Assembly (NCBI GenBank): GCA_963971535.1
Contig: OZ020592.1
Coordinates: 56,169,836 to 56,233,835 of the forward strand
Origin: Notolepis coatsorum
Taxonomy: Eukaryota > Chordata > Actinopteri > Aulopiformes > Paralepididae
Length of the DNA: 64,000 bases
Direction: 5' to 3'
The translations under genes and the position numbers were made by a program. Positions 1 through 12,700 of this stretch are shown piece after piece (the first letter of the stretch is position 1; the number at the start of each line of letters is the position of its first letter). The notes beneath the pieces were generated by a model, which did no database searches, was not told where the DNA came from, and saw only the letters and a program-made list of their open reading frames with translations.

Positions 1-237
1 TAACTCAGAACATTGTACATATGTCTATACCGAACACTGTGACCTCATTTTCTTCTTCTAAATTACATGCTATACTATGTTATTTGATACTATCTTGTCT
101 AGCACAGTCTCTGGAGCGTAACAGTAAGAAGCATTTTGTATGAAAGTATTCTGTACTTCTGTATGACAACTATTAAAGAAACTTGAACTTGAAACTATAG
201 TTGAGATACATTAAGAGTTAACATTGTAAATTGTATA
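1..237. other. MRPL10 intron 4 sequence, no gene seen
   Basis: This AT-rich stretch lies downstream (on the minus strand) of MRPL10 exon 4. Near 168-195 there is an ATTAAAGAAACTTGAACTTG tail-like string of the kind that ends LINE or SINE copies, but no body can be assigned to it. I see no exon of MRPL10 here, so its last exon must lie beyond the left edge. Confidence 0.4.
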
Positions 238-450
238 TTGCATAGTAGTGTATATAAGAACCAGTTTCTCAGGAACCTAGCATGTCTTTATTTTTACCAT
301 GCATATCTTGTGTCTTATCTATTTTATTTTTTCTATGCCTATTTCATTCTATTTTATTATTGTATTTTACACAATCAATGCGGGCAAGACCACCCGCATT
401 TCACTGTATGCCCTGGTATGTATGTGACAAATAAACCTCTTGATTCTTGA
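238..450 (+). mobile_element. LINE 3'-end fragment (same family as the LINE at 37372-41345)
   Basis: The stretch ends in GCGGGCAAGACCACCCGCAT, then a TGTATG...GTGACAAATAAA tail and CTCTTGATTCTTGA. The same tail is found at 50070-50145 and, reversed, at 37372-37440, where it closes a reverse-transcriptase-coding LINE. Only the 3' untranslated part is present. Confidence 0.55.
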
Positions 451-874
451 ATACATTGATATGGTCGAAACTGCTTAGCTAGCTCATTCTTCTCGTAACA
501 GAGATATTTGTGAGGAGTTTTTTTTTATCAAAATCGATGGGCCTCGAAGGCTAATATATCCCTTTCTAGATACAGTGTCACACACACACATAGGAAATGG
601 AATAACAAAAGCAGCAAGCTGGCAGTGTCCTTGTTGCCATAAGGTGATAAACCTTCAACTAGGGATGCCACAACTTACCGTATACTTCATGTGAGATATA
701 TAGTATATAGTACTACATAAAACGGTTAGGCATTTATGACTCATGCTGACTTTAACATGTGCGTGTATTTCTTTGATATCTGGTGGGTTTTTCACAATTG
801 ATGCTATTTGATGCACTTGAGCCAGACTGTGTCAAGTTGTTTTCTATGATTAGATGTAGATGAGGTACACATAC
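451..874. other. MRPL10 intron 4, no gene seen
   Basis: Unique-looking intronic sequence, including a short CA run near 582-590. It ends at the donor of MRPL10 exon 4, which reads GTATGT on the minus strand at 874-869. No coding signal was found. Confidence 0.4.
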
Positions 875-1019
875 CCAGCAGTACCATCTGGGGGCTGCTC
901 CTCAGGACCTGCAGCATCTCCTTTGCCTTGGGCTCTTTACTAATAAACAGCACCGTCGGGCCGATGAACAGGGTTGCCATGTTTCTGTACGGGCTGTCTG
1001 CCAGGAATGACCTCATCAC
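875..1019 (-). CDS. mrpl10: MRPL10 exon 4
   Basis: 145 nt, entering in phase 0 after an acceptor TTTCTCAG and leaving with one base (G) before GTATGT. It encodes [18 protein letters not shown], then [17 protein letters not shown] and [13 protein letters not shown]. This corresponds to the family's FLEDSKYxNLLPLFVG and LLVSEEPKVKEM region. Confidence 0.93.
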
Positions 1020-4000
1020 CTGAGAAAGAGCACAATTAAAAAGCTAGAATGGCACTCAGAGAGACAACACACCTGCACCACAGCACACGTTGACCTGTGA
1101 ACTAAGGATAAATTGCATCATTAACACTTTAATCGCCAAAAACGCCGTACCACGTCTTTCCCCGCCATGCTCATTCTGCCAAAGACGCCGTACCACGTCT
1201 TTGATATCAATATTTCAAAAATCTGTGATCGAAATCATATTTCTCCCCCGGAGACATGAGATCTACTGTTGCTCCCCTCTCAACTCTCCAACGGTTCAAG
1301 AGCGCCATCTGGTGGCCGATCGGCGGATCGCCCAGAGCAGAAACAGGAAATGGAAGCTGGTACTCATTCCAATTTGGTCCGATCACTCGGTAATAGTCCC
1401 AGGACTCGAGCTAGACACAACGGATAGCAATCCGTTACCAATAACTCGATAAACAACATGATTTGGACGTATATACTATTATACAACCTGGAAATGGATC
1501 GCATATTTCTACATCCCATAATAGGAATATTTCTGTTCCACGCTCATCGCCCAACGCTATGAGGAAGCTACGGTAAGATTCAGCGTTATTTTTTAACATG
1601 TTCGATACTAACTGCTCTAATGATCATATCACCCACACTAGATGAATCATCTAACGTTGGTCACGGAATTATAAACGACCCCCCCCCCCATCCGGTCAAC
1701 ATCAGATGATCAGTAGTAACTTCTAGAAGCACGTCCATTTGAAATTTTTTATCTCGCGCAGATTCCTATCAAACTGTATTTGATCATCAATATAATGCAT
1801 TTGGGGCTATAAATCACGTTCTGGAGAAAGCTGCAGAAAACGATAAAAACATACTTATACTTTAGACCGTATTTTAGTATGAATGAAAAAGTATAACGTT
1901 GCTACACCCTGAACAATAGATACTTGACGTTGAATGGGCCATAGTAATGTCAATTTAGCAATACAATTTAAAAAGTTATAGCCCTGCAAAGAAGGTAAAC
2001 ATCCCCATAGACAAATAGAGCTGGCGGAGGATGGTATATTAAGAATATAAGCCTGGCGACCAAAGTGTTAAGCATTAGGCATAAATGGGCATTTGAAGAT
2101 ATATCAATATTTACATTTTCAATATATATATATTTTTTTACAAATAGTGTACACTCCTAATGTGGTCTGCAGGGCTTATGTGATCCTCACTATAAGGGCC
2201 TAACTTGACTAAACAAAACAATAAATCTATAAAGCCCTGAGGAGGCTGAAAACCGGCTAAAACATAAGTTGACACGCCTGTGGCTCGTGCTGGATACTCG
2301 TCTGGTGAAAGGCTTGAATGTCCACAAGGTCCGTTCCAATAACACCCCAAATGGGCTTATTTACCACATAATTACTGAATGCACAATTTGCATGTGATAT
2401 GAAGTAAACGGTAAACGCCAAAGGTACCTTCAAATTAACAAACAAACACTACAAACAAAACGATAACCAAACAACGTGCCGTGTCGACGACGGTCAAAAA
2501 CTGTTAGGCTCTGCCGGTAACCAAACACACCTGCTGTCATCAGTCCCGTTACCCATTAAGTAGCTAAGTCAGGGTTCCCACGCTTGCCTCGAAATCTTTT
2601 TCCATACTACCTCCTGATTTTCCAGGTACCATATTAAGTGATGATCTATAGGCCCCTGAAGTTTTCCGCCCCCATCCGCGCCCCCCTCCCATCACACACA
2701 ACCCCCTAGGACACCTGACTACTTACTTGATTTAAAAGATGTGCCAGTCAAGTCTACATTGTAAATGCTTAGAGATTATGTCTTATTGATAATATCAATG
2801 CATGAAATAATGCAACAAGCTGTAGATGAACAACAATTTATTGAACTGGAACACATGAGCACTGGTATTGATATATGTTCTCTCTTCCACTCCTCTCCTA
2901 TCTCATCCTGTCCTCTTCTCTCCACACCTCCCCTCGTGTCCGCTCCTGTCTTCTCTTCCTACTCTTCTCAACTCCTCTCCACTGTTCTCCCTTTTCCTCT
3001 GTCATCCTCCTCTTCCATCTTCGCGGCCTCTTCTCTTCCTCCTCCCTTGGGGGAACTAATGGGATAACTGGGGTTGCAACAAAAGTGCAACTAGGCTAAA
3101 AACCCAATGAAATAAAATAATAATAAATAATATGCTTCTTAGCAGATTTCTTAGCTTAACATAACAGACCTAAGTTTGGGGGAACTAATGGGATAACAGG
3201 GGTTGCAACAAAAGTGCAACTAAGGGCTAAAAACACAATGAAATAAAATAATAATAATAATAATAAATAATAATATATCCTTCTTAGCAGACTTCTTAGC
3301 TTAACATCCCAGGGAACTAATGGGATAACTGGGATGTTGTTTGCTCCTGACAAGAGTCTCAAAGTCTGGGGTGATGGTAGACAAAGCAACTCTGAGGTCA
3401 TGCTCAATGCCCCTCTCCACTCCTCTTACTCCTCCTCTCTACAGTCTGAAGATCTGAAACAGAATGTTATTTTGATGTCATCTCCATAACCTAAAATGGT
3501 GTTATATTTGTCTTTATGTGACCAATAAATATTACAATCTTTCATACATCCATAAAGGCTATTGCGCATACCTCATTGCTTTAACTTATTGACAGACTCT
3601 TGCAGCTCTTTCAGAGCTTTGTCTAGAGCTGCCATCTCTTCCTTTTTATCAGCAACCCCTTTCCGATAGGCATTTGATTTTTGACAGCAGTGTAAAATCG
3701 TGCTTCTCTGCCATGCCTGCCATTTCATGTGCTTCTTTCTCCATTGTTTCAGCACTAGTCATTACTTTTTGCCGCTTTGTTTTCACCTTCTGGATTTCCT
3801 GGCAGAGCTACTTTCTTTTCTTCCCTTTGGTGGTTTGCTCTCTCAACTTCTTCTGGTCTTCCAGATACATCTCATATCTTGTCCTTGCTCCTCTGCAGTG
3901 TTGCTTGAGGTCTTTTGGAAGAGCTTAATCTGTGTGCCCAGCCATTGCATCGTGGACCAAGCGCATTGCTATTAGCGTCTTCTCCTGTAGGTTTTCAACA

Positions 4001-6477
4001 AGCATATCCTTGTTAACAGAGTACCCCCTTTCTACTGCAGCTTGTCCATGAGACAGAGTGAAGAGACATTTCATGATGTTCCACAGTTCTGCATACTCTT
4101 CTTTGCCACTGAGATATCTTCAGAAGAATTCATCAAGTCTGCAGCTGTAAACAAATTCTTGGAACTCTGCTTTGTGGTTTGTGTTGACATCGAGTGAGAA
4201 TGCTTTATACTGAGAAAGGACTTTGTCACACTCTGTGGCAGGGCACCATCCAGCATTGAGGAGAACCTGAAGGAGTTTCTCAAACATTGCTGTTGTACTT
4301 TCGGTTTCTGTCACAATCATCACAGGGTCAAGGGACCTCATATGCCGCACAGCTGGATACATGAGAGGACTTCTCTCCATAATTTTCTTGCAGGTCATTG
4401 CGAGTAAGGAGACGCATTCTTTTTTTAACTCCACGATTTTCACTGGATTTTCCTGGAGCTTCTCAGATGCCTTCTGCAAAGCCTGCTTGGTTGAAAATCC
4501 TATGTCCAGGTGTTTGAGAGGGACATGGATTTGCTTCTCTTGGGGGTCCAGTTTAGTGAGCTGGTGAGGTGTCTTGATCTTTGCCAGCTCTTCTCTCTTG
4601 ATAAAGCATGACAGCAGGCCTGTCAGGGTGCTTTGGAGCTCCTTTGCCAAGAATGGTACCATTGGGGCATCTGTCTGAAATACCTCCAAAAAAGGCTTCA
4701 GCTGTCTTGCAACAAAAGCAAAAAACTCAAGTTTAGCCAGGAAAAGAGGGTCTTCGGTTGCCTTCTTGACTGTCAAGTAGGACGCAGATGTTGGCACTTT
4801 ACTCTTCGGAAGTTTCTTGTGGCTGTGGATGTACGCCATCACAGCTGGCCACACTTCGATTGCCCGCTCAGCAACTTGCAAGTCTTCAACCCATCGAGTG
4901 GCACAGAACTTCAGAGGAAATCTTGCAGTTTTAGTCAGCTCACTGAAATCCTCTCGCCTTGCTGGCGAGTCATGGAACACCTGCCAAAGCGCTCTCAGCA
5001 CATCTCCGATTTTCCAACCTGTTTCCCTCTCTCCGGTCTGGAAACTTCCATGCACAACATGCAGTCCACAACATCCCAGGTTGATGAGCTTTGGTGCATC
5101 TGGGTCCTCTTTGCTCTTGTCCTCTTGGAATATTCTTAAGAACTTCTAATTCACTGTAGGGCCATCCATCAATATTTGCAGGAGCTTCTTGGGGTCCAGA
5201 GGTGACAGGGATCTGTTGATACCCTCCAAGAGCTTCTCTGCCTATAACTGGCTCGTTATGAGAGCTAACGTTGGCTAGCTACTGTACCTGGCGCTGGCTA
5301 ACTGGCTCGTTATGAGCGCTAACGTTGGTAGCTACTGTACCTGGCGCTGGCTAACTGCCTCGTTATGAGAGCTAACGTTGGTAGCTACTGTACCTGGCGC
5401 TGGCTAACTGGCTCGTTATGAGAGCTAACGTTGGCTAGCTACTGTACCTGGCGCTGGCTAACTGGCTCGTTATGAGAACTAACGTTGGCTAGCTAATGTA
5501 CCTGGCGCTGGCTAACTGGCTCGTTATGAAAGCTAACGTTGGCTAGCTAGTTAGCAAGATTGCACTGCTTACTAACTAACGTTGATAAACCCAGGTTTAC
5601 CACAGTTAAAACACAGCTACTTACATTTGAGGATAAACTTGCATAAGAAGTTTCACTCAAGTTTCACTGTAGATGCCAAGGCTCCCTTGGCTCACCAAGT
5701 TGCCTGCATCAAATTCCAACATCCAATATACCATATAGGATGCCAAGAGCATGCTCTACAACATGGGATCATCCATCTACAGCTGTTCACATGTAAAGGG
5801 TTTTTATAAACTCATGTTAATTCTGTGCTCAATCGTTAAATTTTATTACACATCATCCAATAAAATTTTCCAGGACAACTGTTTCTATTTCCATGTAATT
5901 GGTCACTTTTGCTCAGTTTCCATGCCTTTCCATACCTGGAAAATGAAAAAATTAATCCCATGTTTTCCAGGTACCGTGGGAACCCTGTAAGTATGTCACC
6001 TACTGGTGAGCAACGGGAACTAATGCCACAAACCCAATTTGGCAGGCTGGCAGGCTGGCTGGCACAATGTATTCAGGCAGAAATCAACATAAATACATAA
6101 ATCCAAACAAATACATAAAATATAACATATGGCAATACAACCTCTAATAATGTCAGTTTTGGCTTCTACACTCACCTTCACTAAACAAATAATCATAAAG
6201 TCTGTTTTCAATGTACAGTATATATAAGGAAACCAAAATCCAATTTGTTAAATTTATTGAACATTGAAGAAAAGAAATGCAGTTGACAGTACACAAACAA
6301 AACCATCAGCTACAGTCGAATACCTATGTCATTTTGAATAGTTGAATAACTACCGTGCCCATCACTCCTGTAAAACTGCCCTCAAGTCATGATGAATATT
6401 TAGCAGAAGTCCAAGTAGACAGAAGAGGAGACTCCTATTGTGTAGCTGGAGTAGACCTTGTGTCATAAGTACTTATA

Positions 6478-6575
<98 letters not shown>

Positions 6576-6667
6576 GTGATTTATATAGCTCTTTTCTAGA
6601 ACTCAGTTACTTTACACTAAGGGGTGGAGGTAGACAAGCAACAGACAAACATAACAAACACAACAAC

Positions 6668-6749
<82 letters not shown>

Positions 6750-9700
6750 GAGTCAATTTGTACCGCACTTTATATTTGTGAGAATCTCAAAGTGCTACAG
6801 GAGATAAAGATAAAAAGTTAAATGAATAAAACAATTAAAATGAATAAAACAACCAATGAAATGGAAGAACATAAAAAGTAAAATAAAATAAAATAATAAT
6901 CAAATGAATAGAAGTAAAAAGAAAAGTAAAAGAAAAATTCAGGCGAAAGCCTTGTTAAAAAGAAATGTTTTTAGGCCCCTTTTAACACTTTGACTTCCCA
7001 AGCTTAAAGTGGAAATGAAGCAGTGCGATAAATACATATTCATAGCATCACATTAGTATTTAGATAAGCCACAGAAGAAATCACGTTATAAAAATAAGCA
7101 GTTTCTAAGAAAAAACGATTTGTTGTGTGCATTTCTGAAGCATTTAGCATTATGGGCGCGGCCATTTTGTTGCTGACGTCATGGAGCTTGTTTGGTGTAT
7201 ACACTGCTGGTTAGTTGCCTATAGTGAATGGGTCAGTCGGTAAATAAAATGTTGCCTACAAAACAACGGGACCGCGGTGGTTCTGTTTGTATTGCTCCTG
7301 GCTGTTCAAACTACCGTAATTTTACCATGTGAGAGAGAGGAAAGTTGGTTAATTTCCACAAACTACCAGTGAAAAAAACAGTGTTGTTGGCATGTTGGCT
7401 CAGGCTGGCTGCACTCAGGCGGCGTGATCAGCCTGTTGGACAGGGAAGGAGGATCTGCAGCGAACACTTCATTGCCTCGGATTATGTTGTTGGGGGTGGA
7501 AGGTTTGTCCAGAAGACCACTAATCAGCTGAAGCCTGATGCGGTTCCCTCGGTCTTCGACAGACAGACCGGCGTTAGCTCTCGGGAGCGATCGCTAGCTA
7601 GTTGGCACCAGCCGGGGACCGGCGTTAGCAACCGGGAGCGTCGCGGAGCATTCAGCCTGCTGGCTACCTAGATCCACTTCAACCAGCGTCGCGGAGCATT
7701 CAGCCTGCTGGCTACACAGCTTGTCGGTGTGCTAATAGCCTCGGCAAGCTAACGGTAGCTGGCTACACATCTTGTCGGTGTGCTAATAGCCTCTGCAAGC
7801 TAACGGTAGCTGGCTACACAGCTTGTCGGTGTGCTGGAGCCTCTGCAAGCTAACGGTAGCTGGCTCCAGGCTATTAGCACATCGACAAGCTGCTGGAGCT
7901 CCCGACGCTCGGCTGGTTGAAGTGGATCTAGGTAGCCAGCAGGCTGAATGCTCCGCGACGCTCCCGGTTGCTAACGCCGGTCCCCGGCTGGTGCCAACTA
8001 GCTAGCGATCGCTCCCGAGAGCTAACGCCGGTCTGTCTGTCGAAGACCGAGGGAACCGCATCAGGCTTCAGCTGATTAGTGGTCTTCTGGACAAACCTTC
8101 CACCCCCAACAACATAATCCGAGGCAATGAAGTGTTCGCTGCAGATCCTCCTTCCCTGTCCAACAGGCTGGTCACGCCGCCTGAGTGCAGCCAGCCTGAG
8201 CCAACATGCCAACAACACTGTTTCTTTCACTGGTAGTTTGTGGAAATTAACCAACTTTCCTCTCTCTCACATGGTAAAATTAGTTTGAACAGCCAGGAGC
8301 AATACAAACAGAACCACCGCGGTCCCGTTGTTTTGTAGGCAACATTTTATTTACCGACTGACCCATTCACTATAGGCAACTAACCAGCAGTGTATACACC
8401 AAACAAGCTTCATGACGTCAGCCATGACGTCAGCAACAAAATGGCGGCGCCCATGTTGAAAACAGGGATATTATATTTGATTTTTCAGACAAATAAGATA
8501 GATTTCACATTTGATTATAGAACCCTGTCTTACACAAGGTACACAACAAACAAACTAGGATCACATTGCTCACTGCTTCATTTCCACTTTAATTCCTTTT
8601 TACCCCCCTTGAATGCCCAAGGCCACTTCAATGTTAACGTTAATATCGCCTAATTTATGTTTTAAATTATGGCTATGTGTCTAATCTGCCCGTTGCATTA
8701 TCAATGACCTATTTCCAGTCAACATTGTCGAAGCAGATTGTTTTTTTATCAGTTCATTTCCGTTTCATAGCATTTAGAAAACCCCTCGTTTTCACGGAGA
8801 AGAAAGAGGTTTCCATGATAAATCGCCTTTTACTGGAATATTCTAGAAAGTTGTCATTGTTCGTCCCTATTTATGAATCGTTTTCAAATAAACGCTAGAT
8901 TATCGATAGTATATGTGTACGCATGCGCGCTCGTGGTGCGCGCTGAAAATCGCTTCTCCTATTTCCTGACGGCGCGCATAGTCGAACAGCCATATCACAT
9001 AATCACATAAAAGCTTATATATCCGTGAAAACGGGTCTGATTATCCTTAGACTTGTAACATAGATTGCTTACCTGAGATCAGATGGTATCCAAATGGATT
9101 ATTCCAATTCCTGATGGCCATTCGAAAAAATCGATCTTTTTATTGATTCACCGTGTATATTGTAAAACACATATTCACCGCTGCTCTGAGAGTCCAGCAT
9201 GAAGCTGGTAGACGCCGGCTGCGTGAGTGAGAAGTAAAATGTGGAGTCCGAGTTTTTTTTTTCTCATTCATTTTCATTGAGTTCAATCCAAAAGGGTGAA
9301 TTACCACCTGGGAGACGATAGGGGGCGTTTTTTTCACATCTGAGCGCCTGAGGTAGCTGAATTTCCAACGGTAGACTCGGTTGATGAAATATGATTTCAG
9401 ATCGCTAAAAATAAAAAAAATAAATACAAGAATTCTCGTGAGTGGGCATTCAACCCGCGGGGGGTAAACCCGAGAAATCTCGGGCGTGGCATGCAAAGTG
9501 TTAAAAGCCTCGACGGATTGTGGTGCTCTCAGGTGGATGGGAAGAGCATTCCATAGTCTGGGTGCGGCAGAGCAGAAGGCTCGATCGCCCATGGTGTGAA
9601 GCTTAGTCCTGGGGGCTTTGAGGAGGTAGGCTGTGCCGGAGCGGAGGGAGCGTGAGGAGGAGTGGGGGGTGAGGAGTTCCTTGAGGTAGGCAGGGGCACC

Positions 9701-12700
9701 ACTGTGTACGCACTGGTGAGTGAGGAGGGAGACCTTGTACTCAATCCTGTGTTCCACGGGGAGCCAGTGAAGTGATCTGAGGGTGGGGGTGATGTGATCA
9801 TATTTGCGCACCCTCATCAGGATCCTAGCAGGATAAAAGTCTAATCTGCACATCTCTGGACAGGTGAGACATGTTAATCTATCAATATAAAATAAGATAA
9901 GATATTCCTGTATTGATCCCCTTGGGGAAATTCAGGCATCATATTCTCACTATGTACAGTCCACCCTGGTATAATATACAGACTACCAATAATATCACTA
10001 TGTACGTATAGTACAGTCCACCCTGGTATAATATACAGACTCAATCTTAAGTCAACCCCAGGTACAAATAGATATCGCTAACCTTAGTCTACCCTGGTAT
10101 ACATAAACTGATTACACAGATTATCAATAAATAATATACATGTGCATATAAAAATATGATTGAAGATGTGAATGAATGAGACCTTGTGCAATGTGCGCTA
10201 GAGTCCATGCAGGGTTCAGTAGTTAAAAGCCTATCAGTTCTAACAGTACCCCAGCAGTTAACCTAGTCAGTCCATGTCCTTTGTTCTGAAGGTCCAGATT
10301 AATACCTAATTAGAATTAGTTCAACAAAAAGGTAGATTAGACTATCACCTAAAGTCCACGTTTATTATTTTCTATATATATATATATTGTTTTATTTATA
10401 TAAGATATATATTTACTGTTGACCTGATAGTGTTTTACTGTTCGCCTGTATAATGCTCCTTGTATCGCACGCTGTGTATACAGCGCGCACCCATTGGAAC
10501 GGAGAAAAAGTTAGTTAGTTTTGTATATACAGCGCGAGCGACTCACCACGTATTGAACGGAGAAAAAAGATACCGTTAGTCGGAGAATAAAAGTGAGGAG
10601 AGAGTTGTTTTTGCTACAGCGCTGAGGTGGTAACGTTGGGGCCGTTATTAGTCAACTGTGTCGTAGTATCGCCGGTCCGGGGGAAAAGTGGAGTGCCTGT
10701 CTGCCGACGGCGACAGGCAGACGATAACAGAGAAAGAGGACGTTTAGACTGAGTTCGGTTGAGGCTGAACTCAGATAGCATTAGCAACCAACGGACTATT
10801 TGCTGTTAGCCCCAGTATAAAGGGTTAACGAACTACCAGAAGCTCGGGCGTTGTTTGGACAATAGGAACCCGGTCCGTATGAGACCCTTCTATCCAGCGA
10901 CTACCCGGCCGACGGTCTTCACGGTCACTGTCTACATCAGCCTCTGGAGTAGGAACTCCAGAGATCGTCGTCTCCGCCCTCATTAGACTCCGCCCTCATC
11001 ATTCTCCTCCGGACAATTCACCATCCACCTCCATTCAGAGTTCCAACGGCCTGGTACCATTAATTTAGGAATTATAATATTCGGAAATTGTTATATATAT
11101 AAATTGTATAATAATTAGGATAATGTTTATAAGAAAATTGTATTAACCCCATTATATTTGTTGTTGTTTATATTTATTTACATTTGTGTTTATGTTACAC
11201 ATTAAATGTGATTATTCAACCTGGTACCCCTCTCACCTCCCATTTAATAGAGTGTCCGCCATTTTGTGTACATTTAATATTGGTTAATTAATCATTTAGT
11301 ATTTGTCAATCTCATTATTTAAATACAGTCAGGGTTGTGTAGCCCCTCAGCTACATCCTTGGTTGTGGAGCCTGATGGCTACTGGCACAAAGGACTGACC
11401 GAGGTGATTTATGATGTATGATTTACGATTTATGAGTCTATGGCTGAACGTGCTCCTCAGCTTTGCTAGCTCCTCATAGAGGAGGTGGGAGGGGTTCTCC
11501 AGGATAGTGTGCGTCCAGCGCCTTTCTCATTCTCCTCTCCGCAAACCACTTCCAGATTGTCCAGCCTTCCTCACCTGCTTGTTCAGTTTGTTTGTGTCTC
11601 TTGAGTTGATGTTACCCCCCCTCCCCTTATGGGGGACATGTGGTCAAATCTGTTGAAAAACGAATTCAGCTCACTTGCACGATCCAGGGACAACACGACA
11701 GCTGCCCGTAATTTCCCTGCCACCCAACTCTTTTTATTTGTTGTCTGTCTCGTGTGAAACTGCCTGCAGCGGTGCAGCCTTCTGGACCAGGTTGCCCTCG
11801 AACAAGTCGATCGTTGATTTTAACAGGAGATTCACCTGGTTAGCTAAATTAATACGTAAAATGTTTTTACCTGGTTGGGGATGAACTTGACGGCTACACC
11901 ATGCTTATAGAGCCTGTGCTTGAGAAGCAGCATGTCTTCTGCGCAGGTGGCATTGTTCTGCACCACAGCAACCATCCTGTGGTCCTGGAAGATGCTCTTC
12001 GCCTGCTTCTTTAGGAGTAACACCAAACCACTCTCCTCCTGACAGTGCAATATTAGAGAAGGGAAAACGAGAAAGGTTCATGTCACAGATAACATGAACT
12101 CTTTGTGTAACTGAGGGGTACAATTCCCTGACTGTATTGAATAAGTATGGTATCATTAAACCACTACTGAGTTATGTACATTACTACTGGCCATACAGTA
12201 CACATGTATATGAAATGAACATATCCACAATAACACGGCTTCACAAGAAATACTGTTTAGAAGAATATTTATTAGCAGCACGAAGATTATCTTACATTAC
12301 TTATCAAGATTGAGAGTTGCGCTTGTAAGGCGAAGAATGTGCATGAATAGGTCAAGAGCGTAAGTCCATGAGAATATTACGCAGGAGATAATTAATACCA
12401 CCTGTATCATAAGAATTATATATGGTACACTAGAGATACTAAGAGGGTCCCTCCGGTTGTAGGCCAGCAGGGGAGAGGATTTGTCGGTAGCGAAAGTCTG
12501 GGTCAACGAGGAATAAGGAGACTCCAGGTACAGGAGACAGTGCAATAATCCCTTGATCCGCAGACGAACAACAGCTATTCTCCGGTATGCAGTGCCGCAT
12601 GGAGGAAAGCTAGCCAGCCTCAGGGGTCCTAGAGGCGGGCTCAACGGTGCTCCTCACAGGGTAAATCCCACACAGCAGTGGGTGTAGACGATTCTCCGCT

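Larger units (their letters stand above)
2570..5987 (-). mobile_element. hAT-type DNA transposon with degraded transposase
   Basis: The ends are inverted: CAGGGTTCCCACG at 2570 and CGTGGGAACCCTG ending at 5987. CAGGG-type termini are typical of hAT elements. The 8 bp outside the two ends (AGCTAAGT and TAAGTATG) do not match, so the target-site duplication is not clear. The interior carries a minus-strand transposase-like pseudogene, a CT-rich tract, a ~128-bp duplication and a 54-bp minisatellite. The element lies in MRPL10 intron 3 in the gene's own orientation. Confidence 0.65.
7008..8588. mobile_element. TTAA-flanked palindromic (foldback) element carrying two THAP domains, Kolobok-like
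   Basis: TTAA occurs at 7004-7007 and 8589-8592. The termini AGTGGAAATGAAGCAGTG and its reverse complement are perfect. Arms of roughly 530 bp (about 7145-7680 and 7918-8455) are near-identical inverted copies around a ~240-bp centre of short GC-rich tandem repeats. Between the termini and the arms lie ~120-bp segments that have diverged. Each arm encodes a THAP zinc finger facing the centre. THAP plus TTAA target is a known combination in the Kolobok superfamily; the assignment here is inference. CRE-like TGACGTCA lies near both ends. Confidence 0.75.
6986..9500. mobile_element. TTAA-flanked DNA transposon (copy 1), host of the palindrome
   Basis: TTAA occurs at 6982-6985 and 9501-9504, with ends CACTTTGACTTCCC and (other strand) CACTTTGCATGCC. 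After removal of the inner insertion (7008-8588), the body matches the element at 38122-40390: TTCCTTTTTACCCCC, TTAATATCGCCTAA, AAATAAACGCTAGAT, TGTGGAGTC and GGGAGACGATAGGGGGCG all recur in order. No long open frame is seen, so it is probably non-autonomous. Confidence 0.8.
6750..9853 (-). mobile_element. L2-type LINE, 3' part only, split by a TTAA element
   Basis: The right piece (9505-9853) translates on the minus strand to [59 protein letters not shown] and [10 protein letters not shown]. Translation continues across the inserted element in the left piece (6981-6945) with [14 protein letters not shown] and a stop. This is the C-terminal signature of fish L2-clade reverse transcriptases. 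The 3' untranslated region and microsatellite tail run down to 6750. The element is 5'-truncated. Confidence 0.75.

Noticed and set aside
4361..5149. Plus-strand open frames up to 168 codons
   Set aside because: Antisense shadows of the hAT transposase remnant.
5244..5560. CRISPR-like array of regular repeats
   Set aside because: Eukaryotic tandem repeat without unique spacers; same for 13664-13980.
6624..6821. Open frame of 65 codons rich in Ile
   Set aside because: Translation of an (ATT)n microsatellite.
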